This document shows positions 1-6,650 of a DNA stretch of 20,963 bases, piece by piece. Position 1 is the stretch's first letter. The number at the start of each line of letters is the position of its first letter. This DNA comes from a virus. Made by a program: the position numbers and the translations under genes. Where the stretch lies: the IMG/VR virus record IMGVR_UViG_3300007541_000296, positions 1 to 20,963 of that record; one strand, written 5' to 3'. The notes below the pieces were generated by a model. It was not told where the DNA came from. It made no database searches and worked only from the letters and a program-made list of their open reading frames with translations.

Positions 1-1
1 A

Positions 2-391
2 CTTCCTATGCTCAAGCAACTAAAGGAAAAGAAGCACGGTGCTCCTTATGTGGATCTAACGGATGTGCCCAAGGAACTGCATCCTAAGAAGCAGACCAAG
101 AAAGAAAAAGACAACGGTCACACTGACAGCACACACTTTGAACGCTGGGATTGGGTGCTGGACGAAATGATTTTTGCGTTTGACAGCAAGGTCAATGATG
201 GCTGGGAAGATCAGTTTGAAACTGGTGAAAGCGATCTACAATGGAAGCAACTGGAAGGCGGCATGAGCGAAATGGTTCGTGGACCTAACGATACTAGAGA
301 GTATGATTGGGAAGGACGCAAAGCATATCAAGAAAGAATGAGCAATGGATTCAGACTCTTCGGCAAGTACTATGAAAACCTCTGGGATTGA
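2..391 (+). CDS. Conserved phage protein of unknown function, C-terminal part (5' end outside window)
   Basis: The frame is open from base 2 (Leu-Pro before the first Met at 8) and no ribosome binding site fits in the seven bases upstream of that ATG. I therefore read this as the end of a longer gene cut by the window edge. The visible 129 residues are charged, with a Gly-Ala-Pro-x-Val-Asp patch near the start, a Trp-rich stretch WDWVLDEMIFAFD in the middle and a C-terminal aromatic segment (FRLFGKYYENLWD). From memory this resembles conserved hypothetical proteins of T4-like cyanophages and pelagiphages, in which the LPMLKQLK segment is internal; that comparison was not run. No catalytic motif is visible. 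It ends in TGA and overlaps the next small ORF by 20 nt, so the two are probably co-transcribed. Confidence 0.7.
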   Translation, partial: LPMLKQLKEKKHGAPYVDLTDVPKELHPKKQTKKEKDNGHTDSTHFERWDWVLDEMIFAFDSKVNDGWEDQFETGESDLQWKQLEGGMSEMVRGPNDTREYDWEGRKAYQERMSNGFRLFGKYYENLWD

Positions 392-545
392 ACATAGGCT
401 TTATGGCATTGGAGAAAAAATAATACTCTGTACACCACGATATGCTACAATGTACGCATTAAAAGGTTATACAGTATTTGATTTTCATGAAAGTTTAGAT
501 ATGAAGCCGGAGTATTACAGTGAGGAAATAGAACTTGACTTATAA
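372..545 (+). CDS. Small hypothetical protein (57 aa)
   Basis: Short ORF overlapping the 3' end of the previous gene by 20 nt and the start of the next by 11 nt. I chose the ATG at 372 rather than the in-frame ATG at 345 because it gives a shorter overlap and drops a low-complexity Ser/Asp leader. The product starts MKTSGIEHRLYGIGEK and has an acidic C-terminus (SEEIELDL). No motif is recognised, and the ribosome binding site is weak. The main support is that it fills an otherwise empty gap in a run of overlapping genes. It could be spurious. Confidence 0.5.
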   Translation: MKTSGIEHRLYGIGEKIILCTPRYATMYALKGYTVFDFHESLDMKPEYYSEEIELDL

Positions 546-750
546 TTGTATTGTTTGTGATATACCTTTAGAAAAAATTGATGACCTACAACCTTTGGGA
601 GGTTTACATTTCTTAACGTATGGTCATTATGGTTCAACATTCTTTGATCCACTAGATGGAAGCACTTTAAATATTTTTGTATGCGATAGTTGTCTTTCTC
701 GTAAAAACGATAAAACAAGCAAAAGGAACCCCAATGAATATCAATCATGA
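535..750 (+). CDS. Small CxxC/CxxC zinc-binding phage protein (71 aa), TTG start
   Basis: The product has two Cys pairs, C5-x2-C8 near the N-terminus and C50-x2-C53 near the C-terminus, separated by a conserved-looking segment with the core TYGHYGSTFFDPLDGS. This four-Cys layout suggests a single zinc-ribbon or treble-clef-like site. The start is TTG, with GAGG at 522-525 about 9 nt upstream; the first Cys pair lies just after it, and no ATG exists that would retain it. Proteins with this GHYGST-FDP-DG pattern are familiar as short hypothetical proteins in marine T4-like phages, where their function is unknown. It overlaps the next gene by 17 nt. Nucleic acid binding or protein docking is possible, but the sequence does not show which. 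Confidence 0.75.
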   Translation: MTYNCIVCDIPLEKIDDLQPLGGLHFLTYGHYGSTFFDPLDGSTLNIFVCDSCLSRKNDKTSKRNPNEYQS

Positions 751-1150
751 ACCGCTTTTTGATGTAGAAAAAGTAACAGCACACTACACAGAAAAAGACG
801 GAGTAGAGGTAAAATATGTTTGCACTACAGATTTGTCTGCTAGTGATGTGCCTGTTGACGTATATTATAGACCGACACCCCACCCAACTTTTGGTAACCA
901 TTACTTTGGTTTGTATTATGATCATGTTAGAAATTGTGTCATGATCTGCAATGCAGACAGAGTAGAAGAACTAGACTTTGGTATGGTTAAAGATGAAAAC
1001 GATCATTATCAATATTCACAAAGTCATCACGATTACAGAAGGTTTTCTAACGGTTCAATGATCGATGGTGGCAGGGTCTACTGTCGTAGTTCTGGAAATG
1101 TAGCATTTTATAAAGTTCAGAACGGTGAATTTAAGCGAAACAAAGAATAA
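734..1150 (+). CDS. Conserved phage protein of unknown function (138 aa)
   Basis: I prefer the ATG at 734, with AAAAGGA at 721-727, over upstream alternative starts that would add a hydrophobic leader overlapping the previous gene. The product starts MNINHEPLFDVEKV. It is aromatic- and Asp-rich, with clusters such as YYRPTPHPTFGNHYFGLYYD and a repeated 'NADRVEELDFGMV' / 'SMIDGGRVYCR' style. There is no signal peptide or transmembrane helix. I recognise the overall pattern from T4-like cyanophage and pelagiphage hypothetical proteins but know no function. It ends in TAA just upstream of a strong promoter, so it is probably the last gene of the first small operon. Confidence 0.75.
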   Translation: MNINHEPLFDVEKVTAHYTEKDGVEVKYVCTTDLSASDVPVDVYYRPTPHPTFGNHYFGLYYDHVRNCVMICNADRVEELDFGMVKDENDHYQYSQSHHDYRRFSNGSMIDGGRVYCRSSGNVAFYKVQNGEFKRNKE

Positions 1151-1159
1151 TATCAACGG

Positions 1160-1188
1160 TTGACAACATCCAACTTTGGTTATATAAT
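1160..1188 (+). promoter_or_regulatory. Early-type sigma-70 promoter
   Basis: Perfect -35 TTGACA (1160-1165), 17-bp spacer and perfect -10 TATAAT (1183-1188). The predicted start is near 1195, giving a leader of about 21 nt that contains AGGAG (1203-1207) before the ATG at 1216. Host-type sigma-70 promoters normally mark early genes in T4-like phages. Confidence 0.85.
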
Positions 1189-1215
1189 ATAAAACATAAG
1201 TTAGGAGATGTGTCA

Positions 1216-1392
1216 ATGCTTAATATTAATGAAACTATCGAAAGTCTTGCTTGTATGAATAAATCCGAGCGAGAACAATTTGTTGAAGGATTAGTTGAAA
1301 GGTTTCCAAACCTAGCAAATGATCTTATGCACGACATTCAGGTTGTTATATTTGACAGGGAGTATGTGTTTAAAGACACACACTCACATTAA
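1216..1392 (+). CDS. Small hypothetical protein (58 aa), probably early expressed
   Basis: First gene after the sigma-70 promoter at 1160-1188. The ATG at 1216 has AGGAG at 1203-1207, which is better placed than the in-frame GTG at 1210. The product, MLNINETIESLACMNKSERE..., is predicted mostly helical, with a Glu/Asp-rich middle (FVEGLVERFPNLANDLMHDI). It has no transmembrane segment, Cys pair or enzymatic motif. Small acidic early proteins in T4-like phages often act on host factors, but nothing in the sequence points to a target. It is followed at once by a late promoter box and the next gene. Confidence 0.65.
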   Translation: MLNINETIESLACMNKSEREQFVEGLVERFPNLANDLMHDIQVVIFDREYVFKDTHSH

Positions 1393-1398
1393 TAAATA
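1391..1398 (+). promoter_or_regulatory. T4-type late promoter box AATAAATA
   Basis: AATAAATA, one mismatch to the T4 late box TATAAATA, followed by five bases (CAATC) and the ATG at 1404. With the late box at about -13 to -6, the mRNA would begin at or very near the ATG. Confidence 0.6.
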
Positions 1399-1403
1399 CA
1401 ATC

Positions 1404-1646
1404 ATGAAGTTTAATGTCAAACAAAAGTCAGGTCGTACGCCTTTTGAAGGTTCAATTGATAAACGTTATTCAGTTGTAACAAAAGAAGGTACATCAAGCA
1501 TGGACGAAGTTCAGTTTTGGACTTGGTTAAAGTACACATTCCCTAGAATGGATTTCAATACCCATCAAAAGGTACTTGGTTGCTCAGACAAAGATCTAGT
1601 TAAGATCCGCAATGAGTGGCAAGAAAAATTTGATTTTCAAAACTAA
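1404..1646 (+). CDS. Small hypothetical protein (80 aa), predicted leaderless late gene
   Basis: The ATG at 1404 follows a late promoter box by five bases and has no Shine-Dalgarno sequence. The product starts MKFNVKQKSGRTPFEG, is basic, contains FWTWLKYTFPRMDF in the middle and ends in a charged helix (KIRNEWQEKFDFQN). It has no transmembrane helix and no metal-binding motif. The family is not recognised. It ends seven bases before the tRNA gene. The late box suggests expression during virion assembly. Confidence 0.65.
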   Translation: MKFNVKQKSGRTPFEGSIDKRYSVVTKEGTSSMDEVQFWTWLKYTFPRMDFNTHQKVLGCSDKDLVKIRNEWQEKFDFQN

Positions 1647-1652
1647 TTTAAT

Positions 1653-1727
1653 GCAGGAATGGTGTTAACGGTAGCATAACGGTCTCCAAAACCGGAGGTT
1701 GAGGTTCAAATCCTTGTTCCTGTGCCA
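1653..1727 (+). tRNA. tRNA-Trp (anticodon CCA), CCA end encoded
   Basis: Folded by hand: acceptor GCAGGAA (1653-1659) pairs with TTCCTGT (1717-1723), followed by discriminator G and an encoded CCA (1725-1727). The D stem GTGT/GCAT has a U11-A24 Watson-Crick pair. The anticodon arm has loop CTCCAAA with anticodon CCA at 1686-1688; the outermost stem pair (27-43) is an A-G mismatch. The T arm has loop TTCAAAT. The tRNA is 75 nt, has a U at the usually A-occupied position 14, and no CCA addition is needed. In a phage it may supplement Trp decoding; see the in-frame TGA at 20685. Confidence 0.9.
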
Positions 1728-1815
1728 TATTTTGAGCAAAGCCACATTTAAATAGGTTGATTTTTTAGAAAAGAATATATACAATATAACTAAACATACA
1801 AGGACCACATGACAG

Positions 1816-3084
1816 ATGGCATTAAAAAAGAAAAGGGTTATGACGCCTAAGGCAAAGAACATTGAACCTGACTTTACGGGTTGTGAAACGTGGTCAGGAG
1901 AACAATTTCATAGAACAAAAAATCATGCATACGAAGTTTATCGTTTAGAGTTTAAGAACTCTGATTATAAGCAATGGGTGTTAGATTATATTGTAGGTAC
2001 CAACTTCGAAGAACATCTCGACAAATTAAAAAAACTTCCTGAGCATAGATTTTCATCTACACTAGGAGGACTATGCAGAATGATCAAGCACGGTAAGATG
2101 CCTGACACCCATGAAGCATATACTAAGCATTGGGAATCCCTACCTGGAACAATTGGTACTCCGAAGCCAAGCAGTGAATATATCAACACCAGCATTCAAG
2201 GGTTGATAGATCTAAATGAAGAACCAGCACCAGAAGAGAAAAACGAAGATATAGAAGATACTGATAAAAAAGCAGAAACTTATAGGCCATCAATTCAACA
2301 ACGTATCTGGGAACAGTCCTGCATTATTAGTGAATTTATTGAACAAGCATTTGACGATTTTACAGCAGGCAAAATTGTTGATTTTAAGTCTGTTAGTTTG
2401 CTCAAGCATCTACGACAAACAAATTGTAAGATGCCACACGCAAGACTTATTAAAGCGTTTTATGCACCACAAAAAGATGAACTATCAGAATTGCTCTTTC
2501 CACCGGATACTAAAAAAATGAATGAGCATGAGTTGGATATGCATAATCAACTCAAAGAAGGATATTCACACATAGATAAAAAGACCATGAAAAAGTTATT
2601 TGATTTTTTCGTTCAAATTGATAATGCCTGCGATGGCATCATTGCTGAAAGCAAAGCCAATCGTAAGCCACGCAAAATGAGCAAAAAAGCACCCGAGGTA
2701 ATTGTTAAGAAATTAAAGTATAAAGTTACTGACGAAAAATTTGGTGTAACTTCGATCGAAGCACACAAGATCATTTCGGCAAACTGTCTTGTAGTCTTTA
2801 ATTGCAAAACACGTAAACTGGGTGTATACTATACAAGTGTAGAAGATCCTACAGGTGCAGGTAGAGATGGTTCTGGATTGGATGTTAAAGGAACAACAAT
2901 TCAACGCTATAACGAAGAAAAAAGTATTTGGAAAACTCTACGTAAACCCGATGAACAACTACGAGAAGTTAAAAACTTAAACACAAGACGTAAATTTGAA
3001 AATTGGTTTGAGGGAATTAAAACAACTCCGGTCAAAATGAACGGACGTATTAATCCTGAAACCGTACTAATAGGAGTATATTAA
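1816..3084 (+). CDS. Phage protein of unknown function (422 aa)
   Basis: The start at 1816 has AAGGA (1800-1804) 11 nt upstream. Another ATG at 1809 opens a frame that stops after 13 codons. The protein begins with a basic tail (MALKKKRVMTPKAKN) and then has a compact N-terminal domain to about residue 130, rich in aromatic and charged residues. An acidic linker follows (about 134-154: Glu/Asp/Lys), then a helical middle (about 158-280) and a probably beta-rich C-terminal domain (about 290-422) containing a Gly-rich turn (DPTGAGRDGSG). No signal peptide, transmembrane helix or catalytic motif is visible. Its position directly before ClpP and a fibre-like gene hints at a structural or assembly role, but this is only context. 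The intergenic stretch 1728-1815 carries TTTAAATA (1747-1754), a weak late-box candidate. Confidence 0.75.
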   Translation: MALKKKRVMTPKAKNIEPDFTGCETWSGEQFHRTKNHAYEVYRLEFKNSDYKQWVLDYIVGTNFEEHLDKLKKLPEHRFSSTLGGLCRMIKHGKMPDTHEAYTKHWESLPGTIGTPKPSSEYINTSIQGLIDLNEEPAPEEKNEDIEDTDKKAETYRPSIQQRIWEQSCIISEFIEQAFDDFTAGKIVDFKSVSLLKHLRQTNCKMPHARLIKAFYAPQKDELSELLFPPDTKKMNEHELDMHNQLKEGYSHIDKKTMKKLFDFFVQIDNACDGIIAESKANRKPRKMSKKAPEVIVKKLKYKVTDEKFGVTSIEAHKIISANCLVVFNCKTRKLGVYYTSVEDPTGAGRDGSGLDVKGTTIQRYNEEKSIWKTLRKPDEQLREVKNLNTRRKFENWFEGIKTTPVKMNGRINPETVLIGVY

Positions 3085-3087
3085 AAT

Positions 3088-3681
3088 ATGAGTACATTGA
3101 TCCCAATGGTGGTTGAAAAATCACAAAATGGTGAAAGAGCATATGACATTTTTAGTCGTTTGCATAAAGAACGAATCATTTTCTTAAATGGTGCTGTTCA
3201 TGATGAGGTGTCACACACCATTAACGCACAATTGATTTTTCTAGAATCACAAGGCGGTGACAAACCCATTCATTTTTATATTAACTCCCCAGGTGGCGTG
3301 GTTACTGCTGGTATGGCTATCTATGATACTATGCAATATATTAAACCTCCTATTCACACATACGTGATGGGGCAAGCCTGTTCAATGGGATCACTACTTG
3401 CACAAGCAGGTGATCCAGGACATCGCTATATGCTTAAACACGCAAGGCATATGATTCATCAACCTAGCGGTGGATTTAGCGGACAAGCAACCGATATACA
3501 AATTCATGCGAATGAAATTCAACGTGTGAAAAAAGAGTTAACAGACATCTACGTTAAACATAATTCAAAAGGCAAGACATATGATGAACTTGCTAAGGAT
3601 ATGGAACGTGATTACTTTATGAATGCACAAGAAGCACTCGATTACGGACTTATTGACGAAGTTATCGAAAAAAGGAAATAA
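3088..3681 (+). CDS. clpP: ATP-dependent Clp protease proteolytic subunit-like serine protease
   Basis: 197 aa, the usual length of bacterial ClpP. The catalytic triad is intact: Ser99 in GQACSMGS, His124 in [10 protein letters not shown] and Asp175 in [23 protein letters not shown] (65-70) is the conserved strand/oxyanion segment, so the protein should be an active peptidase. Bacterial ClpP forms a 14-mer that degrades proteins fed by ClpA/X/C; no ATPase partner is encoded here, so it would use host chaperones or work alone. The start at 3088 has AGGAG at 3072-3076. The gene lies 3 nt after the previous one and overlaps the next by one base (TAATG). Phage ClpP homologues are known in marine T4-like phages; they may remodel host proteolysis or process virion proteins. 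The context does not decide between these. Confidence 0.93.
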   Translation: MSTLIPMVVEKSQNGERAYDIFSRLHKERIIFLNGAVHDEVSHTINAQLIFLESQGGDKPIHFYINSPGGVVTAGMAIYDTMQYIKPPIHTYVMGQACSMGSLLAQAGDPGHRYMLKHARHMIHQPSGGFSGQATDIQIHANEIQRVKKELTDIYVKHNSKGKTYDELAKDMERDYFMNAQEALDYGLIDEVIEKRK

Positions 3682-3875
3682 TGAATATCCAACCAAAAGA
3701 TACTAGCAAAGGACATTTCTACGTTAGTCTTGTAAAAAGCGTTGTTAGAGTTATTGCAGGCGTAGCATTAATAGCAGGCGGCTGTATGTGGCAAGAGTTT
3801 GGCTTATGGTTCATAGTAGCAGGTATTGCTTTAATCATAGCAGAAGCGTTAGGAGTTGTTGAGGAACTGGTATAA
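3681..3875 (+). CDS. Small two-helix membrane protein (64 aa)
   Basis: The start codon overlaps the clpP stop (TAATG), and AAGGA just upstream supports it. After a short polar N-terminus ([13 protein letters not shown]) there are two hydrophobic segments, about residues 15-35 and 38-60, separated by the turn MWQEFG; the C-terminus is acidic (EELV). No family is recognised. The size and two-helix topology would fit a holin-like or membrane-anchoring protein, but nothing shows this directly. The one-base overlaps on both sides imply translational coupling with ClpP and the fibre-like protein. Confidence 0.75.
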   Translation: MNIQPKDTSKGHFYVSLVKSVVRVIAGVALIAGGCMWQEFGLWFIVAGIALIIAEALGVVEELV

Positions 3876-4990
3876 TGCCTATTGCTACCTGGGACCAAAA
3901 ACCTATCGAGAATATTCGTGTTGAACAACTGGATATAAAGCCGGGCGAGTTCAAGGGCGAATGGATCAAGGGTGGCCCTTTACAACAGTTTAGTTCAACC
4001 GGCATTATTGATAAAGCCAGCAAGGTTTCTTTAACCGTTGTTGATGGTTGCATTGTAGTTGATACTATTAATACCAAAGCAGTTACGGGTGATGTAACAT
4101 TTGCTGGTGATACAACCTTTAAAAAGGATGTGTTTGTTGGCGGCAAACTTGAAGTTGATCAGTTAATAACCAAGCAGTTAATTGCAGATCAACAAACTGA
4201 CAAGCAGTTTATAGAATTTACACATAAAAATAATCGTAAGTCAAATGTTGGAACCGGATTTCTGTGGACAGCAGAAAAGGGTTTTAACAAGCAGTTTATA
4301 TACAGAAACAATCCAGATAGATTCTGGAGCACAGAACCAATTGACATTCCACCTGATAAGGGTTATATGATCGATGGGTTAGAAGTTGTTACAAGAGACA
4401 CGCTAGGAGCCAGTGTTGTTAAAAGTAGTTTACGCGAAGTAGGACAACTTAAAAATCTTGTTGTGCAGGGTAGACTGCAGGTAGCAGAAAACTTATTTTA
4501 CGATCCTAATCTAGATCGGTTAAGTTTAGGAACTGATAAACCTGCGGGCGACTTTACTATTTTTAACTTTGAAAACGACACCAACTTTATTATTGATAGC
4601 GAAGATGGTGACAGCAAACTAGGAACCTACAACAGCAAAAGCCTAAGGATTATCACGTCCGATCAAACAAGAATTAAAGTATCTTTTAAAGGCGACGTTA
4701 CTGTGGGAAACGAAGGCACGGATACACAGGTACATCGCTTGTGGGGCAAGGTAGGAATAGGAATTAAAAATCCTGAACACAGTTTAGAAGTATCAGGAGA
4801 TATTAAATTTCAGAACAGACTGCACACAGTGGGTTCTAAACATCCTGCTAACGGACACTGGAACACAGGCGACGTTATATGGAACGATGCTCCTAAAAAA
4901 GATGCTCCTATAGGATGGGTATGCACAAAAGGCGGTACTCCGGGTTGGTGGGCACCTTTTGGTTTTATCGGTAGTAATATCGAAAATTAA
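3875..4990 (+). CDS. Tail-fibre-like virion structural protein (371 aa)
   Basis: Start ATG overlaps the previous stop by one base. Three features support a fibre role. First, repeated short beta strands of the type DVTFAGDTTFKKDVFVGGKL (residues about 73-92). Second, the classic fibre motif KVGIGIKNPEHSLEVSGDI (292-310), which matches the 'vGIGt.nP...L.VsG.i' pattern of phage fibre stems. Third, a C-terminal segment (about 328-366: GHWNTGDVIWN..IGWVC..GGTPGWWAPFG) resembling the tip motif of many marine phage fibre and baseplate proteins. No enzymatic motif is seen. It is translationally coupled to ClpP and the small membrane protein. Whether it is a side fibre, short fibre or baseplate component cannot be told. 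Confidence 0.75.
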   Translation: MPIATWDQKPIENIRVEQLDIKPGEFKGEWIKGGPLQQFSSTGIIDKASKVSLTVVDGCIVVDTINTKAVTGDVTFAGDTTFKKDVFVGGKLEVDQLITKQLIADQQTDKQFIEFTHKNNRKSNVGTGFLWTAEKGFNKQFIYRNNPDRFWSTEPIDIPPDKGYMIDGLEVVTRDTLGASVVKSSLREVGQLKNLVVQGRLQVAENLFYDPNLDRLSLGTDKPAGDFTIFNFENDTNFIIDSEDGDSKLGTYNSKSLRIITSDQTRIKVSFKGDVTVGNEGTDTQVHRLWGKVGIGIKNPEHSLEVSGDIKFQNRLHTVGSKHPANGHWNTGDVIWNDAPKKDAPIGWVCTKGGTPGWWAPFGFIGSNIEN

Positions 4991-5026
4991 AAATTAATAT
5001 TATCTGATTTCCTTTTATCATCAATT

Positions 5027-5034
5027 TATAAATA
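5027..5034 (+). promoter_or_regulatory. T4 late promoter box TATAAATA
   Basis: Exact T4 late consensus TATAAATA, eight bases before the ATG at 5043. A start five bases after the box gives a leader of about 3 nt. The 52-nt gap it sits in (4991-5042) shows no clear terminator hairpin. Confidence 0.75.
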
Positions 5035-5042
5035 ATTGTGAT

Positions 5043-5393
5043 ATGAAGGACAACAACAATTTACTTTTTTTAAAAAGCGTTAAAGAACGCATTCCTAACG
5101 ACATAAGAAAGCAGGCGGAATGGTGGGGCTTGTATGCTAAACTATCTCCGGCTGTTTTTACAGCGGTCGCTTTTCTCTTATGGTTTTTTGGGTTCGTTAA
5201 TGAAATGAATATTATGTACGCCGCATTGGGTATCTTTGCTATAACAGCCGTTACTTGGTGGTTCTGGACAGTACATACTATCGGACGCATAGGTAATAAA
5301 ATAGAACACGCTGAACGCGGTGTTGAAGATGTGCTGAGCGACATAAAATTGATCAGAGATATAGTCAGAGAAATTAGAAACAATCAAAAATAG
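5043..5393 (+). CDS. Membrane protein with C-terminal helical tail (116 aa)
   Basis: Two hydrophobic segments, about residues 33-52 (LSPAVFTAVAFLLWFFGFV) and 55-78 (MYAALGIFAITAVTWWFWTV), follow an amphipathic N-terminus (LKSVKERIPNDIRKQAEWWG). The C-terminal 30 residues form a charged, probably coiled-coil helix (EDVLSDIKLIRDIVREIRNN). From memory, similar proteins are conserved hypotheticals in T4-like cyanophages. The topology is compatible with a holin or inner-membrane factor, but no direct evidence exists. A perfect late promoter box (5027-5034) lies upstream and there is no Shine-Dalgarno sequence, so late expression with a very short leader is likely. Confidence 0.75.
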   Translation: MKDNNNLLFLKSVKERIPNDIRKQAEWWGLYAKLSPAVFTAVAFLLWFFGFVNEMNIMYAALGIFAITAVTWWFWTVHTIGRIGNKIEHAERGVEDVLSDIKLIRDIVREIRNNQK

Positions 5394-5396
5394 TAG

Positions 5397-5403
5397 TTAA
5401 ATA
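5397..5403 (+). promoter_or_regulatory. T4-type late promoter box TTAAATA
   Basis: TTAAATA followed by five bases (CCTAT) and the ATG at 5409, the same spacing as at four other genes in this window. There is no Shine-Dalgarno sequence in between. Confidence 0.6.
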
Positions 5404-5408
5404 CCTAT

Positions 5409-6026
5409 ATGGATTATGTTATCGTTATAGGTAATGGTGAAAGTCGAAAGAACTTTGATTTGTACCAACTTGAGTGGCTAGGACACACAATAGGGTGCAA
5501 TGCTGTACACAGAGATTTTCACCCTACAGAACTTGTATGCGTAGATAAACGTATGGTGCAAGAAGCAGTTAACTCTGGTTATGACAAACCTGTTTATACA
5601 CGCAAGGATTGGTATCGACAGTTTAGTTTTTGGAATAACGTAAGACGCATACCCGATCTACCTTACGAAGGAAGAAAACGTCCTGATGATTCAACACACT
5701 GGGGCAGTGGTCCCCACGCATTACAAATAGCCTGCTCATACAATCCAACATTCTTAGTAATGGTTGGATTTGATCTTTATGGTGTTAGCAAAAAGTTTAA
5801 TAACGTGTACAAGAACAGTCCAAATTACAACGAAGAAACAAAACCCGAAACGGACCCAACATATTGGATATATCAAACAGCCAAGTTAATGGAGTTATAT
5901 CCAAATATAAAATTTCTCCAAATACAACCTGATGACTGGGAACCTCCCAAAGAATGGGAAGAATACAGCAATTTTTTTATTGATAACTTTGAAAATTTGC
6001 AGATTTTGATTGACAAAAACAAATAG
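5409..6026 (+). CDS. Sialyltransferase-like (GT42/DUF115-type fold) phage protein (205 aa)
   Basis: The N-terminus MDYVIVIGNGESRKNFDL with TIGCNAVHRDF (about 27-37) matches the 'GNGPSL..D...CN' nucleotide-sugar-binding opening of bacterial sialyltransferase-like proteins (CAZy GT42 such as Campylobacter CST, and the related DUF115/MptE fold). A later segment, about 97-125 (GSGPHALQIACSYNPTFLVMVGFDLYG), parallels the 'G..ca..iAl..gykeIyL.GiDfY' core of the same fold. I infer a Rossmann-like transferase that could modify glycans or a virion surface; sugar and acceptor are unknown. The ATG is five bases after a late box with no Shine-Dalgarno sequence, so late expression is expected, which suits virion or envelope decoration. 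A role without catalysis cannot be excluded. Confidence 0.55.
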   Translation: MDYVIVIGNGESRKNFDLYQLEWLGHTIGCNAVHRDFHPTELVCVDKRMVQEAVNSGYDKPVYTRKDWYRQFSFWNNVRRIPDLPYEGRKRPDDSTHWGSGPHALQIACSYNPTFLVMVGFDLYGVSKKFNNVYKNSPNYNEETKPETDPTYWIYQTAKLMELYPNIKFLQIQPDDWEPPKEWEEYSNFFIDNFENLQILIDKNK

Positions 6027-6037
6027 TATGCTATATT
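6010..6037 (+). promoter_or_regulatory. Early-type promoter with extended -10
   Basis: TTGACA (6010-6015), 16-bp spacer, TATATT (6032-6037) preceded by TG-C (6029-6031), i.e. an extended -10. It overlaps the end of the previous gene. The next ATG (6060) has AAAGGAG at 6044-6050. Confidence 0.75.
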
Positions 6038-6059
6038 ATACTTAAAGGAGTATAATAAT

Positions 6060-6317
6060 ATGGAAAATGTAAAAGCGTTTATGTCAGGAGTTCTTACTGT
6101 TGCAATAATCATAACATTGATTTTGGCTCATAAGATTAACAATAAGTTAGATAACTTAACTGAAACATTGAACAAACAAACCGCTGTTGAAAGAACAGAA
6201 AAACATAGCAGACACGATACACATCCGGATGAAATGTTTAACAAATTTTTTGACTTGGTTGTAAAATTAAAAGAACTTGAAAGCAATAATGTCAAAAATA
6301 ATAAAGTTTCCGAATAA
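6060..6317 (+). CDS. Small membrane-anchored coiled-coil protein (85 aa)
   Basis: Start at 6060 with a strong AAAGGAG nine bases upstream and its own promoter at 6010-6037. One N-terminal hydrophobic helix (about residues 8-24, MSGVLTVAIIITLILA) is followed by a charged helix with heptad-like spacing (INNKLDNLTETLNKQ), a His/Asp-rich turn (HSRHDTHPDE) and another amphipathic helix (FNKFFDLVVKLKELE). The layout predicts a single-pass anchor with a cytoplasmic or periplasmic coiled coil. The family is not recognised. Early expression suggests an action at the host membrane soon after infection; this is inference. It overlaps the next ORF by 29 nt. Confidence 0.7.
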   Translation: MENVKAFMSGVLTVAIIITLILAHKINNKLDNLTETLNKQTAVERTEKHSRHDTHPDEMFNKFFDLVVKLKELESNNVKNNKVSE

Positions 6318-6543
6318 GAAAGTTACTGCTAGACAACGCAGTACCGATATTACAAACAAACTTATATACGGAATAGTAGAAACATTACACGAACATAACA
6401 TCAATACTGATGGCGTATTAAACGAATTAAGCAGTGCTATACGGTTATTAGAAGCAATAGTTGATAAACAACTAGGTTTGAACAATACACTACTTAAAGG
6501 TTTGGAAAAATTAAAGAGCGATATTGAATTCAATAAACGTTGA
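6289..6543 (+). CDS. Small helical hypothetical protein (84 aa)
   Basis: I chose the ATG at 6289 (MSKIIKFPNKKVTARQ) over the in-frame TTG at 6277. It overlaps the previous gene by 29 nt, so the two are co-transcribed from the early promoter at 6010. After a basic N-terminus the protein is predicted all-helical with leucine-rich amphipathic repeats (VLNELSSAIRLLEAIVDKQLGLNNTLLKGLEKL), suggesting an oligomer or a partner for the coiled coil encoded just upstream. There is no metal-binding or catalytic motif. Its TGA stop overlaps the -35 box of the next promoter. Confidence 0.65.
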   Translation: MSKIIKFPNKKVTARQRSTDITNKLIYGIVETLHEHNINTDGVLNELSSAIRLLEAIVDKQLGLNNTLLKGLEKLKSDIEFNKR

Positions 6544-6569
6544 CAAATATATAATTTTTAATATATACT
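6540..6569 (+). promoter_or_regulatory. Early-type sigma-70 promoter upstream of the QueD/PTPS-like gene
   Basis: TTGACA (6540-6545), 18-bp spacer, TATACT (6564-6569). The predicted start is near 6576, giving a leader of about 75 nt, the longest of any promoter seen here. Confidence 0.75.
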
Positions 6570-6575
6570 ATAACA

Positions 6576-6650
6576 TCGGCCTGGACGTCAACCCGATTCA
6601 TAAATTCTGCCGTCAAACTTACTCTAAAGCATTTAAAAAGGAGGCAAGAG
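6576..6650 (+). promoter_or_regulatory. Leader of the QueD/PTPS-like mRNA with alternative pairing segments
   Basis: CGGC (6577-6580) can pair with GCCG (6609-6612), and GACG (6584-6587) with CGTC (6611-6614). The two helices share bases, so they exclude each other. AAGGAGG lies just before the start (from about 6638). It does not match the preQ1-I riboswitch pattern I know. A structured leader is possible but unproven. Confidence 0.3.

Noticed and set aside
515-925. 136-codon open frame on the minus strand
   Set aside because: Lies antisense across two better-supported + strand genes, has a Cys/Tyr/Ile-rich composition typical of shadow frames, and no promoter or ribosome binding site.
3088-3681. 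ClpP-like gene as the prohead protease
   Set aside because: T4-like phages use a gp21-type protease beside capsid genes; no capsid gene is here and the sequence is a full canonical ClpP.
4341-4369. TTGACA with a 17-bp spacer inside the fibre-like gene
   Set aside because: The -10 (TATATG) is poor and no gene starts downstream; likely chance.
6576-6650. preQ1 riboswitch before the QueD-like gene
   Set aside because: The short preQ1-I pattern (hairpin plus A-rich tail pairing) is not recognisable; only weak 4-bp pairings are seen.
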